Positions 45,501 to 57,500 of a stretch of 64,000 nt of DNA are shown here, piece after piece. Numbering within the stretch: the first letter of the stretch is position 1; each line of letters starts with the position of its first letter. A program made the position numbers and the translations under genes. The DNA is taken from NCBI GenBank assembly GCA_964019135.1, contig OZ025252.1:9998823-10062822 (forward strand), written 5' to 3'. This stretch comes from Arenicola marina. Taxonomy: Eukaryota; Annelida; Polychaeta; Arenicolidae. Under the pieces are notes generated by a model that searched no databases, was not told where the DNA came from, and saw only the letters and a list, made by a program, of their open reading frames with translations.

Positions 45501-48500
45501 GGGTACAGAGGTGTCATACTGCCCTGGGTACAGAGGTGTCACACTGCCCTGGGTACAGAGGTGTCACACTGCCCTGGGTACAGAGGTGTCATACTGCCCT
45601 GGGTACAGAGGTGTCATACTGCCCTGGGTACAGAGGTGTCATACTGCCCTGGGTACAGAGGTGTCACACTGCCCTGGGTACAGAGGTGTCATACTGCCCT
45701 GGGTACAGAGGTGTCACACTGCCCTGGGTACAGAGGTGTCATACTGCCCTGGGTACAGAGGTGTCATACTGCCCTGGGTACAGAGGTGTCATACTGCCCT
45801 GGGTACAGAGGTGTCATACTGCCCTGGGTACAGAGGTGTCATACTGCCCTGGGTACAGAGGTGTCATACTGCCCTGGGTACAGAGGTGTCACACTGCCCT
45901 GGGTACAGAGGTGTCATACTGCCCTGGGTACAGAGGTGTCATACTGCCCTGGGTACAGAGGTGTCATACTGCCCTGGGTACAGAGGTGTCACACTGCCCT
46001 GGGTACAGAGGTGTCACACTGCCCTGGGTACAGAGGTGGGTCATACTGCCCTGGGTACAGAGGTGTCATACTGCCCTGGGTACAGAGGTGTCATACTGCC
46101 CTGGGTACAGAGGTGTCACACTGCCCTGGGTACAGAGGTGTCATACTGCCCTGGGTACAGAGGTGTCACACTGCCCTGGGTACAGAGGTGTCACACTGCC
46201 CTGGGTACAGAGGTGTCACACTGCCCTGGGTACAGAGGTGTCATACTGCCCTGGGTACAGAGGTGTCACACTGCCCTGGGTACAGAGGTGTCATACTGCC
46301 CTGGGTACAGAAATGTCACACTGCCCTGGGTACAGAGGTGTCATACTGCCCTGGGTACAGAGGTGTCATACTGCCCTGGGTACAGAGGTGTCACACTGCC
46401 CTGGGTACAGAGGTGTCATACTGCCCTGGGTACAGAGGTGTCACACTGCCCTGGGTACAGAGGTGTCACACTGCCCTGGGTACAGAGGTGTCACACTGCC
46501 TTGGGTACAGAGGTGTCATACTGCCCTGGGTACAGAGGTGTCATACTGCCCTGGGTACAGAGGTGTCACACTGCCCTGGGTACAGAGGTGTCATACTGCC
46601 CTGGGTACAGAGGTGTCATACTGCCCTGGGTACAGAGGTGTCATACTGCCCTGAGTACAGAGGTGTCATACTGCCCTGGGTACAGAGGTGTCATACTGCC
46701 CTGGGTACAGAGGTGTCACACTGCCCTGGGTACAGAGGTGTCATACTGCCCTGGGTACAGAGGTGTCACACTGCCCTGGGTACAGAGGTGTCATACTGCC
46801 CTGGGTACAGAGGTGTCACACTGCCCTGGGTACAGAGGTGTCATACTGCCCTGGGTACAGAGGTGTCACACTGCCCTGGGTACAGAGGTGTCATACTGCC
46901 CTGGGTACAGAGGTGTCATACTGCCCTGGGTACAGAGGTGTCACACTGCCCTGGGTACAGAGGTGTCATACTGCCCTGGGTACAGAGGTGTCACACTGCC
47001 CTGGGTACAGAGGTGTCATACTGCCCTGGGTACAGAGGTGTCATACTGCCCTGGGTACAGAGGTGGGTCATACTGCCCTGGGTACAGAGGTGTCATACTG
47101 CCCTGGGTACAGAGGTGTCATACTGCCCTGGGTACAGAGGTGTCATACTGCTCTTGGTACAGAGGTGTCATACTGCCCTGGGTACAGAGGTGTCATACTG
47201 CCCTGGGTACAGAGGTGTCACACTGCCCTGGGTACAGAGGTGTCATACTGCCCTGGGTACACAGGTGTCATACTGCCCTGGGTACAGAGGTGTCATACTG
47301 CCCTGGGTACAGAGGTGTCATACTGCCCTGGGTACAGAGGTGTCACACTGCCCTGGGTACAGAGGTGTCATACTGCCCTGGGTACAGAGGTGTCACACTG
47401 CCCTGGGTACAGAGGTGTCACACTGCCCTGGGTACAGAGGTGTCACACTGCCCTGGGTACAGAGGTGTCACACTGCCCTGGGTACAGAGGTGTCATACTG
47501 CCCTGGGTACAGAGGTGTCATACTGCCCTGGGTACAGAGGTGTCATACTGCCCTGGGTACAGAGGTGTCACACTGCCCTGGGTACAGAGGTGTCATACTG
47601 CCCTGGGTACAGAGGTGTCACACTGCCCTGGGTACAGAGGTGTCATACTGCCCTGGGTACAGAGGTGTCACACTGCCCTGGGTACAGAGGTGTCACACTG
47701 CCCTGGGTACAGAGGTGTCATACTGCCCTGGGTACAGAGGTGTCATACTGCCCTGGGTACAGAGGTGTCACACTGCCCTGGGTACAGAGGTGTCACACTG
47801 CCCTGGGTACAGAGGTGTCATACTGCCCTGGGTACAGAGGTGTCATACTGCCCTGGGTACAGAGGTGTCATACTGCCCTGGGTACAGAGGTGTCATACTG
47901 CCCTGGGTACACAGGTGTCATACTGCCCTGGGTACAGAGGTGTCACACTGCCCTGGGTACAGAGGTGTCATACTGCCCTGGGTACAGAGGTGTCACACTG
48001 CCCTGGGTACAGAGGTGTCATACTGCCCTGGGTACAGAGGTGTCATACTGCCCTGGGTACAGAGGTGTCACACTGCCCTGGGTACAGAGGTGTCACACTG
48101 CCCTGGGTACAGAGGTGTCATACTGCCCTGGGTACAGAGGTGTCACACTGCCCTGGGTACAGAGGTGTCATACTGCCCTGGGTACAGAGGTGTCACACTG
48201 CCCTGGGTACAGAGGTGGGTCACACTGCCCTGGGTACAGAGGTGTCATACTGCCCTGGGTACAGAGGTGTCATACTGCCCTGGGTACAGAGGTGTCATAC
48301 TGCCCTGGGTACACAGGTGTCACACTGCCCTGGGTACAGAGGTGTCATACTGCCCTGGGTACACAGGTGTCATACTGCCCTGGGTACAGAGGTGTCACAC
48401 TGCCCTGGGTACAGAGGTGTCATACTGCCCTGGGTACAGAGGTGTCACACTGCCCTGGGTACAGAGGTGTCACACTGCCCTGGGTACAGAGGTGTCACAC

Positions 48501-51500
48501 TGCCCTGGGTACAGAGGTGTCATACTGCCCTGGGTACAGAGGTGTCACACTGCCCTGGGTACAGAGGTGTCATACTGCCCTGGGTACAGAGGTGTCATAC
48601 TGCCCTGGGTACAGAGGTGGGTCACACTGCCCTGGGTACAGAGGTGTCACACTGCCCTGGGTACAGAGGTGTCATACTGCCCTGGGTACAGAGGTGTCAT
48701 ACTGCCCTGGGTACACAGGTGTCATACTGCCCTGGGTACAGAGGTGTCATACTGCCCTGGGTACACAGGTGTCATACTGCCCTGGGTACAGAGGTGTCAC
48801 ACTGCCCTGGGTACAGAGGTGTCATACTGCCCTGGGTACAGAAATGTCACACTGCCCTGGGTACAGAGGTGTCATACTGCCCTGGGTACAGAGGTGTCAC
48901 ACTGCCCTGGGTACAGAGGTGTCACACTGCCCTGGGTACAGAGGTGTCATACTGCCCTGGGTACAGAGGTGTCATACTGCCCTGGGTACAGAGGTGTCAT
49001 ACTGCCCTGGGTACAGAGGTGGGTCACACTGCCCTGGGTACAGAGGTGGGTCACACTGCCCTGGGTACAGAGGTGTCACACTGCCCTGGGTACAGAGGTG
49101 GGTCACACTGCCCTGGGTACAGAGGTGTCACACTGCCCTGGGTACAGAGGTGTCACACTGCCCTGGGTACAGAGGTGTCACACTGCCCTGGGTACAGGGG
49201 TGTCATACTGCCCTGGGTACAGAGGTGTCACACTGCCCTGGGTACAGAGGTGTCACACTGCCCTGGGTACAGAGGTGTCATACTGCCCTGGGTACAGAGG
49301 TGGGTCATACTGCCCTGGGTACAGAGGTGTCATACTGCCCTGGGTACAGAGGTGTCATACTGCCCTGGGTACAGAGGTGTCATACTGCCCTGGGTACAGA
49401 GGTGTCACACTGCCCTGGGTACAGAGGTGTCATACTGCCCTGGGTACAGAGGTGGGTCACACTGCCCTGGGTACAGAGGTGTCATACTGCCCTGGGTACA
49501 GAGGTGTCATACTGCCCTGGGTACAGAGGTGTCATACTGCCCTGGGTACAGAGGTGTCATACTGCCCTGGGTACAGAGGTGTCATACTGCCCTGGGTACA
49601 GAGGTGTCATACTGCCCTGGGTACAGAGGTGTCATACTGCCCTGGGTACAGAGGTGTCATACTGCCCTGGGTACAGAGGTGTCATACTGCCCTGGGTACA
49701 GAGGTGTCATACTGCCCTGGGTACAGAGGTGTCATACTGCCCTGGGTACAGAGGTGTCATACTGCCCTGGGTACAGAGGTGTCATACTGCCCTGGGTACA
49801 CAGGTGTCATACTGCCCTTGGTACAGAGGTGTCATACTGCCCTGGGTACAGAGGTGGGTCATACTGCCCTGGGTACAGAGGTGGGTCACACTGCCCTGGG
49901 TACAGAGGTGGGTCACACTGCCCTGGGTACAGAGGTGTCATACTGCCCTGGGTACAGAGGTGTCATACTGCCCTGGGTACAGAGGTGTCACACTGCCCTG
50001 GGTACAGAGGTGTCACACTGCCCTGGGTACAGAGGTGTCACACTGCCCTGGGTACAGAGGTGTCATACTGCCCTGGGTACAGAGGTGTCACACTGCCCTG
50101 GGTACAGAGGTGTCACACTGCCCTGGGTACAGAGGTGTCATACTGCCCTGGGTACAGAGGTGTCACACTGCCCTGGGTACAGAGGTGTCACACTGCCCTG
50201 GGTACAGAGGTGTCACACTGCCCTTGGTACAGAGGTGTCACACTGCCCTGGGTACAGAGGTGTCATACTGCCCTGGGTACAGAGGTGTCACACTGCCCTG
50301 GGTACAGAGGTGTCACACTGCCCTGGGTACAGAGGTGTCATACTGCCCTGGGTACAGAGGTGGGTCATACTGCCCTGGGTACAGAGGTGTCATACTGCCC
50401 TGGGTACAGAGGTGTCACACTGCCCTGGGTACAGAGGTGTCATACTGCCCTGGGTACAGAGGTGTCACACTGCCCTGGGTACAGAGGTGTCACACTGCCC
50501 TGGGTACAGAGGTGTCATACTGCCCTGGGTACAGAGGTGTCACACTGCCCTGGGTACAGAGGTGTCACACTGCCCTGGGTACAGAGGTGGGTCATACTGC
50601 CCTGGGTACAGAGGTGTCATACTGCCCTGGGTACAGAGGTGTCACACTGCCCTGGGTACAGAGGTGTCATACTGCCCTGGGTACAGAGGTGTCATACTGC
50701 CCTGGGTACAGAGGTGTCACACTGCCCTGGGTACAGAGGTGTCATACTGCCCTGGGTACAGAGGTGTCACACTGCCCTGGGTACAGAGGTGTCACACTGC
50801 CCTGGGTACAGAGGTGTCATACTGCCCTGGGTACAGAGGTGTCACACTGCCCTGGGTACAGAGGTGTCATACTGCCCTGGGTACAGAGGTGTCACACTGC
50901 CCTGGGTACAGAGGTGTCATACTGCCCTGGGTACAGAGGTGTCATACTGCCCTGGGTACAGAGGTGTCATACTGCCCTGGGTACAGAGGTGTCATACTGC
51001 CCTGGGTACAGAGGTGTCACACTGCCCTGGGTACAGAGGTGTCATACTGCCCTGGGTACAGAGGTGTCATACTGCCCTGGGTACAGAGGTGTCACACTGC
51101 CCTGGGTACAGAGGTGTCATACTGCCCTGGGTACAGAGGTGTCACACTGCCCTGGGTACAGAGGTGTCATACTGCCCTGGGTACAGAGGTGTCACACTGC
51201 CCTGGGTACAGAGGTGTCATACTGCCCTGGGTACAGAGGTGTCATACTGCCCTGGGTACAGAGGTGTCACACTGCCCTGGGTACAGAGGTGTCACACTGC
51301 CCTGGGTACAGAGGTGTCACACTGCCCTGGGTACAGAGGTGTCATACTGCCCTGGGTACAGAGGTGTCACACTGCCCTGGGTACAGAGGTGGGTCACACT
51401 GCCCTGGGTACAGAGGTGTCATACTGCCCTGGGTACAGAGGTGTCACACTGCCCTGGGTACAGAGGTGGGTCACACTGCCCTGGGTACAGAGGTGTCACA

Positions 51501-54500
51501 CTGCCCTGGGTACAGAGGTGGGTCACACTGCCCTGGGTACAGAGGTGGGTCATACTGCCCTGGGTACAGAGGTGTCACACTGCCCTGGGTACAGAGGTGT
51601 CATACTGCCCTGGGTACAGAGGTGTCACACTGCCCTGGGTACAGAGGTGTCATACTGCCCTGGGTACAGAGGTGTCACACTGCCCTGGGTACAGAGGTGT
51701 CACACTGCCTTGGGTACAGAGGTGTCATACTGCCCTGGGTACAGAGGTGTCACACTGCCCTGGGTACAGAGGTGTCACACTGCCCTGGGTACAGAGGTGT
51801 CACACTGCCCTGGGTACAGAGGTGTGTCTTACGTGTGAATGCGGCCTACTTGGTTGCGCAGTTCATCCTCTGAACCGACATCATCAAGGTCACCTTCCTC
51901 GAGCTCCATGACGTCATCCTTGGCGGCCAGGTCCAGGTCCTCGTCGCTGTCCAGCTCCTCCTCGCCTGGCGGGCACAATAACAGGCGTCATACACAGCCA
52001 GTCGGTGAGGTACCTTACCGCCTGGCGGGCACAATAACAGGCGTCATACAAAGCCAGTCGGTGAGGTACCTTACCGCCTGGCGGGCACAATAACAGGCGT
52101 CATACAAAGCCAGTCGGTGAGGTACCTTACCGCCTGGCGGGCACAATAACAGGCGTCATACAAAGCCAGTCGGTGAGGTACCTTACGGCCTGGCGGGCAC
52201 AATAACAGGCGTCATACACAGCCAGTCGGTGAGGTACCTTACCGCCTGGCGGGCACAATAACAGGCGTCATACAAAGCCAGTCGGTGAGGTACCTTACCG
52301 CCTGGCGGGCACAATAACAGGCGTCATACAAAGCCAGTCGGTGAGGTACCTTACCGCCTGGCGGGCACAATAACAGGCGTCATACACAGCCAGTCGGTGA
52401 GGTACCTTACCGCCTGGCGGGCACAATAACAGGCGTCATACAAAGCCAGTCGGTGAGGTACCTTACGGCCTGGCGGGCACAATAACAGGCGTCATACACA
52501 GCCAGTCGGTGAGGTACCTTACGGCCTGGCGGGCACAATAACAGGCGTCATACACAGCCAGTCGGTGAGGTACCTTACCGCCTGGCGGGCACAAAAACAG
52601 GCGTCATACACAGCCAGTCGGTGAGGTACCTTACCGCCTGGCGGGCACAATAACAGGCGTCATACACAGCCAGTCGGTGAGGTACCTTACCGCCTGGCGG
52701 GCACAATAACAGGCGTCATACACAGCCAGTCGGTGAGGCACCTTACCGCCTGGCGGGCACAATAACAGGCGTCATACACAGCCAGTCGGTGAGGTACCTT
52801 ACCGCCTGGCGGGCACAATAACAGGCGTCATACAAAGCCAGTCGGTGAGGTACCTTACGGCCTGGCGGGCACAATAACAGGCGTCATACACAGCCAGTCG
52901 GTGAGGTACCTTACGGCCTGGCGGGCACAATAACAGGCGTCATACAAAGCCAGTCGGTGAGGTACCTTACCGCCTGGCGGGCACAATAACAGGCGTCATA
53001 CAAAGCCAGTCGGTGAGGTACCTTACCGCCTGGCGGGCACAATAACAGGCGTCATACAAAGCCAGTCGGTGAGGTACCTTACCGCCTGGCGGGCACAATA
53101 ACAGGCGTCATACAAAGCCAGTCGGTGAGGTACCTTACCGCCTGGCGGGCACAATAACAGGCGTCATACAAAGCCAGTCGGTGAGGTACCTTACCGCCTG
53201 GCGGGCACAAAAACAGGCGTCATACACAGCCAGTCGGTGAGGTACCTTACCGCCTGGCGGGCACAATAACAGGCGTCATACACAGCCAGTCGGTGAGGTA
53301 CCTTACCGCCTGGCGGGCACAATAACAGGCGTCATACACAGCCAGTCGGTGAGGTACCTTACCGCCTGGCGGGCACAATAACAGGCGTCATACACAGCCA
53401 GTCGGTGAGGTACCTTACCGCCTGGCGGGCACAATAACAGGCGTCATACACAGCCAGTCGGTGAGGTACCTTACCGCCTGGCGGGCACAATAACAGGCGT
53501 CATACAAAGCCAGTCGGTGAGGTACCTTACCGCCTGGCGGGCACAATAACAGGCGTCATACACAGCCAGTCGGTGAGGTACCTTACCGCCTGGCGGGCAC
53601 AATAACAGGCGTCATACACAGCCAGTCGGTGAGGTACCTTACCGCCTGGCGGGCACAATAACAGGCGTCATACAAAGCCAGTCGGTGAGGTACCTTACCG
53701 CCTGGCGGGCACAATAACAGGCGTCATACACAGCCAGTCGGTGAGGTACCATACCGCCTGGCGGGCACAATAACAGGCGTCATACACAGCCAGTCGGTGA
53801 GGTACCTTACCGCCTGGCGGGCACAATAACAGGCGTCATACACAGCCAGTCGGTGAGGTACCTTACCGCCTGGCGGGCACAATAACAGGCGTCATACAAT
53901 GCCAGTCGGTGAGGTACCTTACCGCCTGGCGGGCACAATAACAGGCGTCATACACAGCCAGTCGGTGAGGTACCTTCCACAGCGGGGAATCAATGGGCCA
54001 GTCACAAAGTATTCACATGACACTATATATGAAGGTCAATGTATTTACCTGACACTGTAAATATGAATGTCAAAGTATTCACCTGATAATGTATATATGA
54101 ATGTCAATGTATTCACCTGACACCATACATATGAAAGTCAAAGTATTCACCTGACACTATTTATGAAGGTCAAAGTATTCACCTGACACTACATATGAAG
54201 GTCAAAATAGTCACCTGACAAGTGTATATATGAAGGCCAAAGTAGCCCCCTGGCAGTGTATTATTCGACGGTTAACATCCATATCTTATTATCACACTTA
54301 AGATCAACGTATTAACCTTATAATATCTCACTAAAATATCAACGTATTTACCTTATAATATATCATAAAAATATCAGCGTACTTACCAGACAATTCCGCC
54401 TCTTCGTCCACAAAGTCTTGGCGAAACTTCCTTTAAACGCAAGTAACAGCTTTAGTCACATCACAGCAACAGTTAAACCATAAATATAAACTTTTGTAAA

Positions 54501-57500
54501 GTCAACATACTACAATATATGACATTTTGTTGAATACGGTTCAATAATATACTAACTGTGGTGATAACAATCTGACATGTTATAACGCCTCCCTTGTTTA
54601 CATTTACATGAGGAACGAGTTATGCAAATGTGCAACTGGCGAGTCAGCTTGAACGTTAACGTTTCTATACCTCTGCGTCATTGTTTACATAGTGCAATTC
54701 CATATTTCCCATCGAGCCTCGACTTACCCGCGCTTTCCCTTGAGAGTGAAGCCCTTGAATTTGTCTGCAGTGTTTTCCTTTTCCTCACCGTCTCCCTCTT
54801 CATCCGAGCTGAGGCCCTGTAGTTAAAAGTGTCAGAGTCATGTACCGCGCTCGGCGTAAGGCATCAAAGTGTCAGGGTCATGTACCGCGCTCGGCGTAAT
54901 GCATCAAAGTGTCAGGGTCATGTACCGCGCTCGGCGTAAGGCATCAAAGTGTCAGGGTCATGTACCGCGCTCGGCGTAAGGCATCAAAGTGTCAGGGTCA
55001 TGTACCGCGCTCGGCGTAATGCATCAAAGTGTCAGGGTCATGTACCGCGCTCGGCGTAATGCATCAAAGTGTCAGGGTCATGTACCGCGCTCGGTGTAAT
55101 GCATCAAAGTGTCAGAGTCATGTACCGCGCTCGGCGTAAGGCATCAAAGTGTCAGGGTCATGTACCGCACTCGGCGTAATGCATCAAAGTGTCAGTCATG
55201 TACCGCGCTCGGCGTAATGCATCAAAGTGTCAGGGTCATGTACCGCGCTCGGCGTAATGCATCAAAGTGTCAGGGTCATGTACCGCGCTCGGCGTAATGC
55301 ATCAAAGTGTCAGGGTCATGTACCGCACTCGGCGTAATGCATCAAAGTGTCAGAGTCATGTACCGCGCTCGGCGTAATGCATCAAAGTGTCAGAGTCATG
55401 TACCGCGCTCGGCGTAATGCATCAAAGTGTCAGGGTCATGTACCGCGCTCGGCGTAATGCATCAAAGTGTCAGGGTCATGTACCGCGCTCGGCGTAATGC
55501 ATCAAAGTCTCAGGGTCATGTACCGCGCTCGGCGTAAGGCATCAAAGTGTCAGGGTCATGTACCGCGCTCGGCGTAATGCATCAAAGTGTCAGGGTCATG
55601 TACCGCGCTCGGCGTAATGCATCAAAGTGTTAGGGTCATGTACCGCGCTCGGCGTAATGCATCAAAGTGTCAGGGTCATGTACCGCGGTCGGCGTAATGC
55701 ACCAAAGTGTCAGAGTCATGTACCGCGCTCGGCGTAATGCATCAAAGTGTCAGGGTCATGTACCGCGCTCGGCGTAATGCATCAAAGTGTCAGAGTCATG
55801 TACCGCGCTCGGCGTAATGCATCAAAGTGTCAGAGTCATGTACCGCGCTCGGCGTAATGCATCAAAGTGTCAGAGTCATGTACCGCGCTCGGCGTAATGC
55901 ATCAAAGTGTCAGAGTCATGTACCGCGCTCGGCGTAATGCATCAAAGTGTCAGTGTCATGTACCGCGCTCGGCGTAATGCATCAAAGTGTCAGAGTCTTG
56001 TACCGCGCTCGGCGTAATGCATCAAAGTGTCAGGGTCATGTACCGCGCTCGGCGTAATGCATCAAAGTGTCAGGGTCATGTACCGCGCTCGGCGTAATGC
56101 CTCAAAGTGTCAGGGTCATGTACCGCGCTCGGCGTGAGGCATCAAAGTGTCAGGGTCATGTACCGCGCTCGGCGTAATGCATCAAAGTGTCAGGGTCATG
56201 TACCGCGCTCGGCGTAATGCATCAAAGTGTCAGAGTCATGTACCGCGCTCGGCGTAATGCATCAAAGTGTCAGTGTCATGTACCGCGCTCGGCGTAATGC
56301 ATCAAAGTGTTAGAGTCATGTACCGCGCTCGGCGTAATGCATCAAAGTGTCAGAGTCATGTACCGCGCTCGGCGTAATGCATCAAAGTGTCAGAGTCATG
56401 TACCGCGCTCGGCGTAATGCATCAAAGTGTCAGAGTCATGTACCGCGCTCGGCGTAAGGCATCAAAGTGTCAGAGTCATGTACCGCGCTCGGCGTAATGC
56501 ATCAAAGTGTCAGGGTCATGTACCGCGCTCGGCGTAATGCATCAAAGTGTCAGAGTCATGTACCGCGCTCGGCGTAAGGCATCAAAGTGTCAGAGTCATG
56601 TACCGCGCTCGGCGTAATGCATCAAAGTGTCAGGGTCATGTACCGCGCTCGGCGTAAGGCATCAAAGTGTCAGGGTCATGTACCGCGCTCGGCGTAAGGC
56701 ATCAAAGTGTCAGGGTCATGTACCGCGCTCGGCGTAAGGCATCAAAGTGTCAGGGTCATGTACCGCGCTCGGCGTAATGCATCAAAGTGTCAGGGTCATG
56801 TACCGCGCTCGGCGTAAGGCATCAAAGTGTCAGGGTCATGTACCGCGCTCGGCGTAAGGCATCAAAGTGTCAGGGTCATGTACCGCGCTCGGCGTAATGC
56901 ATCAAAGTGTCAGGGTCATGTACCGCGCTCGGCGTAACGCAAGTAATCAACACCCCACGTTAGGCTGCACCAAGAGGGCCATCTGCCTTCTTACACTATC
57001 TCCCACCTACTCCAGTCCTCCTATCGGCATCAGACACGTTACTTAGCGACCATCTCCCCCTCCCTCCCCAGTCATCCTCTACATCGGCATCAGACAGGTT
57101 ACTTAGCGACCATCTCCCCCTCCCTCCCCAGTCCTCACCTCCCCAGTCATCCTCTACATCGGCATCAGACAGGTTACTTAGCGACCATCTCCCCCTCCCT
57201 CCCCAGTCCTCACCTCCCCAGTCATCCTCTACATCGGCATCAGACACGTTACTTAGCGACCATCTCCCCCTCCCTCCCCAGTCCTCACCTCCCCAGTCAT
57301 CCTCTACATCGGCATCAGACACGTTACTTAGCGACCATCTCCCCCTCCCTCCCCAGTCCTCACCTCCCCAGTCATCCTCTACATCGGCATCAGACACGTT
57401 ACTTAGCGACCATCTCCCCCTCCCTCCCCAGTCCTCACCTCCCCAGTCATCCTCTACATCGGCATCAGACAGGTTACTTAGCGACCATCTCCCCCTCCCT

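Noticed and set aside
34134-51911. Open reading frames of more than 5,900 codons on the plus strand
   Set aside because: They lie wholly in the 25-bp array, exist equally in overlapping frames, and are antisense to a well-supported CLSPN intron. A stop-free repeat unit explains them.
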